Of a DNA stretch of 64,000 nucleotides, positions 33,086 through 41,794 are shown in pieces. A program made the translations under genes and the position numbers. Numbering within the stretch: the first letter of the stretch is position 1; every line of letters starts with the position of its first letter. Below the pieces are notes generated by a model. The model was not told the DNA's origin and searched no databases. It saw only the letters and a list, made by a program, of their open reading frames with translations. Source of the stretch: Aureimonas flava (GTDB taxonomy: Bacteria; Pseudomonadota; Alphaproteobacteria; Rhizobiales; Rhizobiaceae); contig NZ_QYRN01000002.1 of NCBI RefSeq assembly GCF_003583935.1, positions 62,001 through 126,000 of the forward strand, given 5' to 3'.

Positions 33086-34866
33086 CGGCGGCGTCCGCGC
33101 GAACCGCTGCGGCCGGCGCACCGGCGCCGGCCCGCGACACCGTCCTGGCGGTGGAGGACCTGTCGATCTCGGTCGGCGTCGGCGAACGGGCCCGGACGCT
33201 GGTGGACGGGCTGAGCTTCTCGCTCGCCCGAGGCGAGACGCTGTGCATCGCCGGCGAATCGGGCTCGGGCAAGTCGCTCACCTCGCTCGCGGTGATGGGC
33301 CTGCTGCCGCGACCGGGACCGGTGGTCTCGGGCGGCCGGATCCGGCTCGGCGGGGTAGAGCTGACCCGCCTGCCCGAGCGCGAGATGCGCCGCGTGCGCG
33401 GCGACAGGATCGCGATGATCTTCCAGGAGCCGATGACCTCGCTCAACCCGGTGCTCACCGTGGGCCGCCAGCTCACGGAGGCCATCGAGGCCCATCGCGA
33501 CGTCTCGGCGGCCGAGGCGCGCGCCCTGGCGCTGGAGGCGCTCCGATCGGTGCGCATTCCGGAAGCCGAGCGCCGGCTGCGCCAGCATCCGCACGAATTG
33601 TCGGGCGGCATGCGCCAGCGGGTGATGATCGCGATGGCGCTGGCGCTCGAGCCCGACGTCCTGATCGCCGACGAGCCGACCACGGCGCTCGACGTCACCA
33701 TCCAGGCCCAGGTCCTCGGCCTCCTGCGCGAAATCCAGGCCGCGCGCGGCACCGGGCTGATCCTGATCACCCACGACATGGGCGTGGTGGCCGAGATGGC
33801 GGACCGCGTGGTCGTGATGCGCGGGGGCCGGGCAGTGGAGACGGGGCCGGTGGGTCCGCTCTTCGCCGTCCCGCGCGAGCCCTACACCCGGGCGCTGCTC
33901 GCCGCCGTGCCGCGCATGGGCGACGGACGCCGCCCCGCGGCGCCGGCGTCGGCCGCGCCGGTGGCCGAGATCCGGGATCTCGAGGTCCGCTTTCCGCTGA
34001 AGGGCGGCGTGCTCGGCCGCACGGTGGCCGAGGTCCATGCCGTGTCGGGCCTCTCCTTCGACGTGCCGGCCGGCGGCACGCTGAGCCTCGTGGGCGAGAG
34101 CGGGTGCGGCAAGTCCACGACGGCCAAGGCGATGGCCGGCCTCGTTCCCTACCGGGGCCGGATCTCCATCGCCGGCCGGCCGGCGCAGGGCCTTTCCGCG
34201 CCGGAGCGCAAGGCCCTGCGCCGCGACGTGCAGATGATCTTCCAGGATCCGTTCGCCTCGCTCGACCCGCGCTGCCGCGTCGGCGATCTTGTGGGCGAGC
34301 CGCTCGCGATTCACGGCATGGGCTCGGCCCGCGAGCGCGAGGAGCACGTCGCCGGCCTGTTCGGCCGCGTCGGCCTTTCGGCGGACGACATGCGCCGCTA
34401 TCCGCACCAGTTCTCGGGCGGCCAGCGCCAGCGCATCTGCATCGCCCGGGCGCTCGCCCTGCGGCCCCGGCTGATCATCGCCGACGAGAGCGTCTCCGCG
34501 CTGGACGTTTCGGTGCAGAAGCGGGTGCTGGAGCTCCTGCGCGAGCTGCAGGACGAGTTCGGCATCGCCTATCTCTTCATCAGCCACGACATGGCGGTGG
34601 TGGAGAACATCTCGGACCGCGTCGCCGTGATGTATCTCGGGCAGATCGTGGAGCTCGGCACAGCCGCGCAGGTCTTCGGCGATCCGCGCCACCCCTATAC
34701 GAGGCGGCTGATCGAGGCGGTGCCGGTGCCCGATCCCACCCGCCGGCGCGGTGCGTTCCCTCTGCTCGCGGGCGACATCCCGAGCGCCGTCCGGCCGCTC
34801 GGCGATCCGCCGGCAAGGCTTCCTCTGGTGGATCGCGGCGGCGGCCACCTCGTCGCCCCGTTCTGA
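33082..34866 (+). CDS. Fused ABC transporter ATPase (DppD-DppF type, two nucleotide-binding domains)
   Basis: A 594-residue protein with two complete ATPase domains that energise the permease pair. Domain 1: Walker A GESGSGKS, signature LSGGMRQRV, Walker B VLIADEPTTALD. Domain 2: Walker A GESGCGKST, signature FSGGQRQRI, Walker B LIIADESVSALD. Each domain ends in the oligopeptide-type C-terminal region (EPYTRALLAAVP and HPYTRRLIEAVPVP). Start is GTG at 33082, overlapping the amidase stop (GTGA). Fusion of the two ATPases is common in this transporter class in rhizobia (for example GsiA-like). Confidence 0.93.
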   Translation: MTAASARTAAAGAPAPARDTVLAVEDLSISVGVGERARTLVDGLSFSLARGETLCIAGESGSGKSLTSLAVMGLLPRPGPVVSGGRIRLGGVELTRLPEREMRRVRGDRIAMIFQEPMTSLNPVLTVGRQLTEAIEAHRDVSAAEARALALEALRSVRIPEAERRLRQHPHELSGGMRQRVMIAMALALEPDVLIADEPTTALDVTIQAQVLGLLREIQAARGTGLILITHDMGVVAEMADRVVVMRGGRAVETGPVGPLFAVPREPYTRALLAAVPRMGDGRRPAAPASAAPVAEIRDLEVRFPLKGGVLGRTVAEVHAVSGLSFDVPAGGTLSLVGESGCGKSTTAKAMAGLVPYRGRISIAGRPAQGLSAPERKALRRDVQMIFQDPFASLDPRCRVGDLVGEPLAIHGMGSAREREEHVAGLFGRVGLSADDMRRYPHQFSGGQRQRICIARALALRPRLIIADESVSALDVSVQKRVLELLRELQDEFGIAYLFISHDMAVVENISDRVAVMYLGQIVELGTAAQVFGDPRHPYTRRLIEAVPVPDPTRRRGAFPLLAGDIPSAVRPLGDPPARLPLVDRGGGHLVAPF

Positions 34867-35149
34867 AGACGGCCCGCGAGCCGGCGTCCCGCGCGCATAC
34901 CGGACGGATCGCCGTCGGGGGCGACACGCTCGCCGTCCAGGGCGTCGGCAATCGGCTGGCGGGAACGCCGTCGCCCGTCCGACGCAGGCCTATTGCGCAC
35001 CGATCACGACGGTCGGGGGATCGGCGCCACCTGCGGCCAGCCCTCCCGCAACCCATCTGCTCGCCCATTAGCCGGTACGGATCGCACGCATCCAATCCCC
35101 CGAGCCAGCCTGGCCCAGACCCTGCCTCGCCTATCGACGCGTCCCGAGC
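34867..35149. other. Intergenic region after the amide operon
   Basis: About 280 bases between the convergent ATPase and lacI genes. No gene or strong terminator hairpin was identified by eye. Confidence 0.4.
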
Positions 35150-36226
35150 CTAGGGCGTGCTGCCCGGGGCCTCGCATGCCGTGGATCGGCGGGGCACCAG
35201 AACCGGGGACGGCGCCGCGCGCCGCCGCGCCGGTGCGCCCAGTCCCGCGATCGCCAGAAGCCGGTGGACCGCGCGCGTCCCGACCTCGTCCAGCCTCAGG
35301 TCCACCGCCGTCAGCGGCGGTTCGGACTCCATCGCGCGCAGCCCGTTGTAGCGCGTGGCGATCCTGAGATCGGCGGGCACCGAGCGGCCCAGCGAGCGGG
35401 CCGCCTGCACCGCGCCGGTCGCAAAGGCGTCCACCAGCGCCAGGATGCCGTCGATGCCTGGATCCGACGCCAGGAGCCCCGCGCAGGCCCGGGCCGCGCC
35501 CTCCTGGCCCCCGCCCTCGGGCAGGCGCAGCACCACGGGCTCCGAGCCGCTGCGCCGCGCGTGGTTGCGATAGGCTGCTTCCGCGCTCGCGTAGGAGGTT
35601 CGGTCGGCGTCGCCCACCACCAGCGCCATCCGCGCGCAGCGCCCGGCGAGGTGCGCGACCAGAAGCTCGGCCGTCGCCTCCGACTGGAGGTCGACCTCCT
35701 CGATCCCGGCCATGCCGCCCGGAACGCGACCGATCGCGACCGTGGGCACGCCGCGCGCCGCCAGCGCGGCGAGCGTCGGATCATCGCGCGAGGGCTCGAT
35801 CACCAGCGCGCCGTCGATGTCGAGGTCGAGCCGCGACAGGTCGGCGCCGGCGATCGGGGGGACCAGCATCAGCGCCACGCCCTGCTCCATCGCGGCCAGC
35901 GAGGCGGCGGCGGCGATCTCCATCATGAAGCCGAGGCGCGACGGGCCGGCCGACACGGCGAAGGGCATGGACGAGAAGATCGCGAAGGTCGCCGCGCCCC
36001 CGGAGCGCAGCCGGCGGGCGCTGAGATTGGGCCGGTAGCCAAGTTCCAGCGCCGCCTTCTCGACCCGGATGCGGGTCTGGGCGTCGACGGGGCGCCGTCC
36101 GGTGATCGCGTTGGAGGCGGTGGAGGGCGACACGCCGGCGAGCTCGGCCACCTGGACGATGGTGACGCGCCGTGCGCCGCCGGCGGAGCGCGGCCTTGCC
36201 TGTTGAATGTTCACCTGGGTCGTCAC
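35150..36226 (-). CDS. LacI-family transcriptional regulator
   Basis: A 358-residue repressor: helix-turn-helix with VTIVQVAELAGVSPSTASNA and the hinge LGYRPNLSARRLRSG (about residues 20-75), then a sugar-binding-like effector domain. It diverges from the arylsulfotransferase-like gene and importer, and two near-identical operators lie in the gap, one after each divergent promoter. It therefore most likely represses both itself and that operon. LacI regulators usually sense sugars, so the effector could be a glycoside or sulfated sugar, but this is inference. The C-terminus is Arg/Pro/Ala-rich. Confidence 0.93.
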   Translation of the reverse strand: MTTQVNIQQARPRSAGGARRVTIVQVAELAGVSPSTASNAITGRRPVDAQTRIRVEKAALELGYRPNLSARRLRSGGAATFAIFSSMPFAVSAGPSRLGFMMEIAAAASLAAMEQGVALMLVPPIAGADLSRLDLDIDGALVIEPSRDDPTLAALAARGVPTVAIGRVPGGMAGIEEVDLQSEATAELLVAHLAGRCARMALVVGDADRTSYASAEAAYRNHARRSGSEPVVLRLPEGGGQEGAARACAGLLASDPGIDGILALVDAFATGAVQAARSLGRSVPADLRIATRYNGLRAMESEPPLTAVDLRLDEVGTRAVHRLLAIAGLGAPARRRAAPSPVLVPRRSTACEAPGSTP

Positions 36227-36262
36227 TTCCTGAGCACCGCGCTCAAAGTATAATCAGATGCT

Positions 36263-36300
36263 CTACAACGTTTCTATACCATATTGACCTGCGTTTCCAA
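36263..36300 (-). promoter_or_regulatory. lacI promoter and operator O1
   Basis: On the minus strand TTGGAA, 16 bp, TATAGA forms a plausible promoter. The operator CTACAACGTTTCTATA (plus strand, 36263-36278), with the AACGTT palindromic core typical of LacI-family sites, overlaps its -10/+1 part. Confidence 0.6.
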
Positions 36301-36329
36301 TCGCCGTTACACGTACAAAAACGTTGTAG
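36284..36329 (+). promoter_or_regulatory. Promoter and operator O2 of the arylsulfotransferase/ABC operon
   Basis: TTGACC (36284-36289) with a weak -10 near 36307-36312 (TTACAC) may form the promoter. Just downstream, TACAAAAACGTTGTAG (36314-36329) is, on the minus strand, CTACAACGTTTTTGTA, identical at 14 of 16 positions to O1 and in opposite orientation. It covers the expected transcription start. Confidence 0.6.
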
Positions 36330-36384
36330 ATAACGTGCCGACTTGGCTTCCGCCCCGGCACGTCGATCGCTGGAAAGTCCGCCG

Positions 36385-37527
36385 ATGTCCGTTTCCCCCG
36401 CCCCCTCCCCGCCGGCCGCCGACCAGACCACGCTGCGGCGCCGCGGCGTCGGCCTGACGGCCCTCGATGCGGCGCGCTCGGCCGGCGGCTACACCCTGTT
36501 CGCGCCCCAGACCGGGGGCGGCGCGGTGTATCTCGTTGACATCCGGGGCGAGGTGGTCCACCGCTGGCAGATGCCGGTCCGGCCGGGCCGCGACGCGGTG
36601 ATCCTGCCCAACGGCCATCTCGGCTACAACGGCAGCCACCCCGACCCCTTCCGCCCCTATCCGGCCTGGCCGCTCTGGCGCGGCGGCGACTTCTACGAGG
36701 CGACGCCGGAGGGCAAGATCGTCTGGCGGTTCGAGGATCCGCGCCACCACCACGATGCCCGCTGGCTCGACAACGGCGACCTTCTCTACGCGACGGTGGA
36801 GCCGCTGTCCGCCGAGCTGTCGGCCCGCGTCGCCGGGGGCGATCCGCGCCGCGACGCGCCGGACGGCATCGTCCAGGGCGACGTGATCCGCCAGGTGAAC
36901 CGGCAGGGCGAGACCGTCTGGCGCTGGGCGGCGGGCGACCACCTCCCGCCCGAGGACTACCCCGTCCATCCCATCTTCGACCGGCGCCACTGGCCCTTCG
37001 TCAACGGGCTCGGCGAAACCCGCGACGGGCTGGTGCTGATGAGCCTGCGCGTCACCTCCGGCATCATCGCTGTGGACCGCGACACCGGCGCCGTCGCATG
37101 GCGCATCGGCGCCGACCGGCTGGCTCAGCAGCACACGCCGATCGAGATGGCCGACGGCTCGATCCTGTGCTTCGACAACGGCAACCTGCGCCCCGGCGTC
37201 ACCGCGCCCTTCTCGCGCGCCGTGCAGGTCGACCCCGGCACCGGCCGCACGGTCTGGGAATACGCCGACCCGCTGAAGCCCGCCTTCTTCTCACCCTACA
37301 TGGGCAGCGCCCAGCGCCTGTGGAACGGCAACACCTTCATCTGCGAATCGGCGTTCGGCCGGCTGTTCGAGGTCACCCCGGAGGGCGACGTCGTGTGGGA
37401 ATACGTGATCCCCTTCTTCGGCGAATATCCCGACGACGGCGCGCGCGACTTCGCCGCCGGGGTCCAGAACAGCGTGTTCCGGGCCCATCGCTACGAGGCC
37501 GCGCAGATCCCCTGGCTCAGGCCCTGA
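36385..37527 (+). CDS. Arylsulfotransferase-like (ASST) beta-propeller protein
   Basis: A 380-residue protein made of repeated short blade motifs (VYLVDIRGEVVHRWQMP, FYEATPEGKIVWRFEDP, VIRQVNRQGETVWRWAAG, AVQVDPGTGRTVWEYADP, LFEVTPEGDVVWEYVIPF), a pattern of arylsulfotransferase/ASST family beta-propellers. A His-rich DPRHHHDARWLDNG loop could hold the catalytic His. Classical AssT is periplasmic, but no signal peptide is visible from the chosen ATG (36385, GGAAAG upstream), so the product may be cytoplasmic. It is first in an operon with an aliphatic-sulfonate/taurine-type importer. Family membership is fairly sure, catalytic activity is not. Confidence 0.75.
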   Translation: MSVSPAPSPPAADQTTLRRRGVGLTALDAARSAGGYTLFAPQTGGGAVYLVDIRGEVVHRWQMPVRPGRDAVILPNGHLGYNGSHPDPFRPYPAWPLWRGGDFYEATPEGKIVWRFEDPRHHHDARWLDNGDLLYATVEPLSAELSARVAGGDPRRDAPDGIVQGDVIRQVNRQGETVWRWAAGDHLPPEDYPVHPIFDRRHWPFVNGLGETRDGLVLMSLRVTSGIIAVDRDTGAVAWRIGADRLAQQHTPIEMADGSILCFDNGNLRPGVTAPFSRAVQVDPGTGRTVWEYADPLKPAFFSPYMGSAQRLWNGNTFICESAFGRLFEVTPEGDVVWEYVIPFFGEYPDDGARDFAAGVQNSVFRAHRYEAAQIPWLRP

Positions 37528-37540
37528 AAGGAGACGGTCG

Positions 37541-38353
37541 ATGACCATACCGGCCGCCGCCCCTTCGCGCACGCCCCGGGCCTTCGGCGTCCGGCGCCTC
37601 CTGCCGCGCCTCGGCTCGGCCGGCGCGCTGTATTCCTTCGCCTTGGTCATCGGCGCCTGGTGGCTCGCGACCGTGCTGGCGCCGGTGTCCTCCACCATCC
37701 TGCCGACGCCGCTCGACACGGCGCGCGCATTCGCCGAGATGGCCGGAAGCGGCGTCCTCTGGACCGACCTCGCCGCCTCGCTCTCGCGCGCGGCGATCGG
37801 CTTTGCGATCGGCGCGGGGCTCGGGGTCGCCGTCGGCCTCCTGACCGGACGCACCCGGCTGTTCCGCCTTCTCCTCAACCCGTTCCTGGCGGTGATGCGG
37901 CCGATCCCGGCGATCGCGCTGGTGCCGGTGGCGATCGTCTGGTTCGGCATCGGCGAGGGGTCGAAGTATTTCGTGATCGCCTACACCGTGTTCCTGGCGG
38001 TCTGGTTCAACACCCACCAGGGCATGGACTACGTGCCCGACATCTTCGTGCGCGCCTCGCGCTCGCTGGCGACCTCGCGGCTTCGCGAGTTCTTCCTGGT
38101 GGTGGTGCCGGCGGCCGCCCCGCACATTCTGGCCGGCATCCGGCTCGGCGTCGCGCTCGCCCTCCTCAGCCTCGTGGCGGCCGAGCTCACCGGCGCCTCC
38201 TCGGGCATCGGCTACCGCCTCCAGGAGGCGCGCCAGTACATCCGCACCGACCGCATGTTCGCGCTCCTGATCGAGCTCGGGCTGATCGGCGCGGTGATCG
38301 ACGCGGCCGTGTACCGGCTCGGCCGTCGCATCGTCCACTGGCAGCAGGCGTGA
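37541..38353 (+). CDS. ABC transporter permease, SsuC/TauC type
   Basis: A 270-residue permease with about six helices. Landmarks are AGSGVLWTDLAASLSRAAIG, NPFLAVMRPIPAIALVPVAI followed by VWFGIGEGSKYFVI, and ELTGASSGIGYRLQEARQYI. This is the sulfonate/nitrate/taurine (NitT) importer class. AAGGAGA precedes the ATG by 7 nt; the gene starts 13 nt after the ASST-like stop. Confidence 0.92.
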   Translation: MTIPAAAPSRTPRAFGVRRLLPRLGSAGALYSFALVIGAWWLATVLAPVSSTILPTPLDTARAFAEMAGSGVLWTDLAASLSRAAIGFAIGAGLGVAVGLLTGRTRLFRLLLNPFLAVMRPIPAIALVPVAIVWFGIGEGSKYFVIAYTVFLAVWFNTHQGMDYVPDIFVRASRSLATSRLREFFLVVVPAAAPHILAGIRLGVALALLSLVAAELTGASSGIGYRLQEARQYIRTDRMFALLIELGLIGAVIDAAVYRLGRRIVHWQQA

Positions 38354-38360
38354 GGCCCGC

Positions 38361-39161
38361 ATGGCGATCGACACCCCCTCCCCCGCCGTCCGCACGTTGG
38401 CCGCGCCGGGCCTCGTGGAGATCCACGAGGCCGAGATCCGCTTCGCCGGGCCGCGTGGCGGTGTGCTGGCGCTGGACCGGACCTCGCTGCGCCTCGAGCC
38501 CGGCTCCTTCACCGCGCTGATCGGCCCCTCGGGCTGCGGCAAGTCGACCCTGATGAACGCGCTCGCCGGCTTCGTGCCCCTCGGCCACGGCTTCGTGCGC
38601 ATCGACGGGCGGCCGGTGGAGGGGCCCGGCCCCGATGTGGGCGTCGTGTTCCAGCAATACGCGTTGTTTCCCTGGTTCACCGCGCGCGGCAACATCGAGT
38701 TCGCGCTCGCCAACAAGGGCCTGTCCCGCGCCGAGCGCCGCGAGCGCGCCCTCCAGGCGCTGGAGGAGGTCGGACTCGCCGGCCAGGGCGACAAGTTTCC
38801 CGGACAACTGTCCGGAGGCATGAAGCAGCGCGTCGCCATCGCCCGCACGCTGGTGCGCGAGCCGAGCGTGCTCCTGATGGACGAGCCGTTCGGCGCGCTC
38901 GACGCGCAGACGCGCCTCTCGATGCACGCGCTGCTGCTGCGCCTCCTGGCCCGCCACCGCGCCACCGTCCTGTTCGTGACCCACGACGTGGACGAGGCGC
39001 TGCTGCTCGCCGACACCGTGCACGTCATGTCGCACGCACCCGGCCGGATTCTGGCGAGCTACGCGATCGACACGCCGCGGCCGCGCTCGGTCGCCCGCTT
39101 CGACGCCGCGCTCGGCGACCTGCGCACCGCGATCGTCGGCCTCCTCCACCCCGAATCCTGA
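38361..39161 (+). CDS. ABC transporter ATPase, SsuB/TauB type
   Basis: A 266-residue ATPase: Walker A GPSGCGKST, Q-loop VFQQYALFPW, signature LSGGMKQRVAIART, Walker B VLLMDEPFGALDAQTR and H-loop VTHDVDEAL. It energises the preceding permease. The spacing of 7 nt to the permease gene indicates one operon. Confidence 0.94.
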   Translation: MAIDTPSPAVRTLAAPGLVEIHEAEIRFAGPRGGVLALDRTSLRLEPGSFTALIGPSGCGKSTLMNALAGFVPLGHGFVRIDGRPVEGPGPDVGVVFQQYALFPWFTARGNIEFALANKGLSRAERRERALQALEEVGLAGQGDKFPGQLSGGMKQRVAIARTLVREPSVLLMDEPFGALDAQTRLSMHALLLRLLARHRATVLFVTHDVDEALLLADTVHVMSHAPGRILASYAIDTPRPRSVARFDAALGDLRTAIVGLLHPES

Positions 39162-39181
39162 CCCCCGCCCGGAGCTCCCCC

Positions 39182-40168
39182 ATGTTTCGCACGACCCGCC
39201 GCCTGTTCCTCGCCGCCGGATCGGTCCTGGCGATCGCCCTCGCCGCCTCCCCCGGCGCCGCGCAGGACACGCTGACCCTCGCCTGGTCGCCCGCCCCGCA
39301 GATGCCGCAGATCGACGTGGCGCTCGCGGAGGACCTTTTCGCCAAGGCCGGGCTCGACGTATCCGTCGTGACCTTCGCCAGCGGCCGCGAGGCCTTCGAG
39401 GCGCTCACCGGCGGCCAGGCGGACCTGGCCACCATGGCCGAGCTGCCCGCGGTCACCGGCGCCCTGCGCGACCAGCGTTTCGCGATCGTCGCCGACCTCG
39501 CCCGCTACCGGGGCTCGCGCGTGATCGCCAAGGCCTCCTCCGGCATCGCCGCGCCGGCCGATCTCGCGGGTCGGCGCATCGGCGTCACGCTCGGAACCAA
39601 CACCGACTTCCTGCTCGGCAAGATCCTGGGGGCCGCCGGCGTCACCGCCGAGATCGTCAATGCCGCGCCGGCCGACCTCGTGCCCGCGCTCCTGCGCGGG
39701 GACGTGGACGCGATCGTGCCCTTCCCCAACGCCTACCCGGCGGCGGCGCGGGCGCTGGGCGAGGACTATCGCGAAATCCGCTCCGACCTCTACGAGCCGC
39801 ATTTCGTGCTGGCCGCGAGCCCCGCGGCCCTGGACGGCAAGAGCGAGGCGGTGACGCGGTTCCTGGACGCCGTGGTGGAGGCGGACGGGAGCGTTGCGGC
39901 CGACCCGGACGCCGCCGCCGAGGCGGTGGTGGCGACGGTCCAGGGCAATATCGACGCAGCCGCCGTGCGCGCGCTGTGGCAGGACACCGAGATCGGCGCC
40001 CGGCTCGACGACCGCCTGCTCGACCTGATGGCGGAACAGGGCGCGTGGATCGTCGGGCGCGGCGTGGTCAAGGCCGACGCGCCGAGCCGCGACAGCCTGC
40101 GCCCTTTCCTCGAGCCCGCACCCCTCGCCGCCGTGGCGCCCGACGCGGTGCGCCTGCCGCGTCCGTGA
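39182..40168 (+). CDS. ABC transporter substrate-binding protein, SsuA/TauA/NMT1 type
   Basis: A 328-residue periplasmic binding protein with a signal peptide (MFRTTRRLFLAAGSVLAIAL, cleaved near GAAQDT). Typical NitT features are LTLAWSPAPQMPQIDVALAE, VVTFASGREAFEALTGGQAD and ADLAGRRIGVTLGTNTDFLL. The ligand cannot be read; with an arylsulfotransferase-like partner a sulfate ester or sulfonate is a reasonable guess. Last gene of the LacI-controlled operon; it converges with the minus-strand amidase gene 28 bp away with no strong terminator seen. Confidence 0.92.
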   Translation: MFRTTRRLFLAAGSVLAIALAASPGAAQDTLTLAWSPAPQMPQIDVALAEDLFAKAGLDVSVVTFASGREAFEALTGGQADLATMAELPAVTGALRDQRFAIVADLARYRGSRVIAKASSGIAAPADLAGRRIGVTLGTNTDFLLGKILGAAGVTAEIVNAAPADLVPALLRGDVDAIVPFPNAYPAAARALGEDYREIRSDLYEPHFVLAASPAALDGKSEAVTRFLDAVVEADGSVAADPDAAAEAVVATVQGNIDAAAVRALWQDTEIGARLDDRLLDLMAEQGAWIVGRGVVKADAPSRDSLRPFLEPAPLAAVAPDAVRLPRP

Positions 40169-40196
40169 TGCCCGTCGCGAGGGCGGGGACGCGCGG

Positions 40197-41000
40197 CTAA
40201 CCGTCCGCCCGCCCTCGTTCCCGCCACGCCCGGAGTTCGCCGAGATAATCGTTGGCGGCACGCGCCGCCTCGATCGCCGTGGGATCGAGATCGGCGACGA
40301 GCATCGCCGCCCCGGTCTCGTCCGCCGCGGCGAGCAGCGCCCCGTCCGGCCCCGCCACGGCCGACAGGCCCTGGAAGCGGAACCGCCGGTCGGCGCCGCA
40401 CCAGTCGGCATAGGACAGGAACAGCCCGTTCTCGAAGGCGCGGGCCGGCACCAGCGTGCGCGCGATGAAGCGGGCGCCGGCGCCGGCGGGAAGCGCGGTC
40501 GGCACCAGCACGAGGTCGGCGCCGGCGAGCGCCAGCGCGCGCACCGTTTCGGGAAACTCGACGTCGAAGCAGACCAGCAACCCGATCCGCAGCCCCGCGA
40601 AGGCGACCACCGGCGCGCCCACGGTGCCGGGACGGAAGGCTGCGCGCTCGTGCTCCCCGTAGAGGAACCGCTTGGCGTAGACCACCGGCGCGGCGCCGGG
40701 CGCGAGGAAGACGGCGGCGTTGCGCACCGCGCCGCCCTCCGGGATCGGCATGCCGAGCGCGAGGGCGACGCCGGTCTCATGGACCATCCGGCCGAGCCGG
40801 GCGAGGGCCGCCGGGGCCTGCGCGGCCTCGGCCTGGAGCGCCTCCGGCTCGACGCCGTAGCCAGGGATCGCGAGTTCGGGCAGGTGGGCGAGCGCCGCCC
40901 CGGCCTCGCGCGCCCGCAGGAGGCACCGCCGGGCGCGCGCGATCCCCGCCTCGCCGTCGCCCGCCTCCGCCGCGTCGAGCTGGAACAGGGCGAGGCGCAT
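40197..41000 (-). CDS. Carbon-nitrogen hydrolase (nitrilase superfamily, amidase-like)
   Basis: A 267-residue enzyme with the Glu-Lys-Cys catalytic triad in LPELAIPGYGVE, YAKRFLYGEHERAAF and GLLVCFDVEFPETVRALALA. The VCFDVEFPE context resembles R-amidase-like members more than nitrile hydrolysing ones. It ends a seven-gene operon with a ureohydrolase and a polyamine-type importer, so it may hydrolyse an amide intermediate (for example 4-guanidinobutyramide or an omega-amide produced after transamination). Exact substrate unknown. Its start overlaps the stop of the upstream permease (ATGA). Confidence 0.88.
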   Translation of the reverse strand: MRLALFQLDAAEAGDGEAGIARARRCLLRAREAGAALAHLPELAIPGYGVEPEALQAEAAQAPAALARLGRMVHETGVALALGMPIPEGGAVRNAAVFLAPGAAPVVYAKRFLYGEHERAAFRPGTVGAPVVAFAGLRIGLLVCFDVEFPETVRALALAGADLVLVPTALPAGAGARFIARTLVPARAFENGLFLSYADWCGADRRFRFQGLSAVAGPDGALLAAADETGAAMLVADLDPTAIEAARAANDYLGELRAWRERGRADG

Positions 41001-41794
41001 CAGCGCCGGTCCCAGGCACCCAGAAGCCGGGGCAGGTCGCCGAAGCGGGCCACCAGCGAGAACACCACGGCGGCGAGCGCCACGAACAGGACCGAGATCG
41101 AGGCCATCACCGGCGTGTAGCCGTAGCGCAGCGCGTTGAAGATCTTGATCGGAACGGTCTCCATGGTGAAGCCGACCGTCATGTAGGCGATGATGTATTC
41201 GTTGAGCGACAGCACGAAGGCGAAGGCGAAGCCCGACACGAGATAGGGCCGGATCATCGGCAGCACGATCGTGCGCCGCACGGCGCGCTCGTCGGCGCCC
41301 ATGGTGCGCGCGGCCTCCACGATCTCGCGGTCGATCGAGGCGAATCCGAGCGTCAGCGTCACCAGCGGCAGGCTGGTGAAGAACACGGCGTGGCTGACCA
41401 CCACGGTGAACGGCGAGCCGTAGAAGCCGGCGGTGGACCAGAAGGCCAGCGCGCCGAGCGCGGTGATCACCGGCGGCAGCACGAAGGGCGAGACGCCCAG
41501 GAGCTGCACCAGCCGTCCGACCGGGCTCGCGCGCCGCCACAGCGCGTAGGCGATCGGCAGCGCCACCAGCACGGCGAGGAGCGCCGCGAGCGCCGCCACC
41601 GCGACCGAGGTCAGGAGCGCGGCGCGCCAGGCGGGGTCGGTGAAGATCGCGGCGTACCAGCGCGCCGACAGGCCCTGCGGCGGAAACACGAGGCTCTGCT
41701 GCGCGTTCAGGGAGACGCCGGCGATGATCGCCACGGGCGCGGCGAGGAAGAGGGCGACGATCGCGAGCAGCAGGCGCGGGGCGAGGCGGCTCAT
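41000..41794 (-). CDS. ABC transporter permease, PotC type
   Basis: A 264-residue permease of the spermidine/putrescine class with about six helices. Marks are LSARWYAAIFTDPAWRAALL, LPPVITALGALAFW and the EAA loop VEAARTMGADERAVRRTIVL, and FAFVLSLNEYIIAYMTVGF. Overlaps both neighbours by 4 bp. Confidence 0.92.
   Translation of the reverse strand: MSRLAPRLLLAIVALFLAAPVAIIAGVSLNAQQSLVFPPQGLSARWYAAIFTDPAWRAALLTSVAVAALAALLAVLVALPIAYALWRRASPVGRLVQLLGVSPFVLPPVITALGALAFWSTAGFYGSPFTVVVSHAVFFTSLPLVTLTLGFASIDREIVEAARTMGADERAVRRTIVLPMIRPYLVSGFAFAFVLSLNEYIIAYMTVGFTMETVPIKIFNALRYGYTPVMASISVLFVALAAVVFSLVARFGDLPRLLGAWDRR

Noticed and set aside
40197-41540. Apparent fusion of the amidase with upstream sequence in one 447-codon frame
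   Set aside because: The region before the Met at 41000 is an out-of-frame reading of the PotC-type permease; the ATGA overlap gives separate genes.
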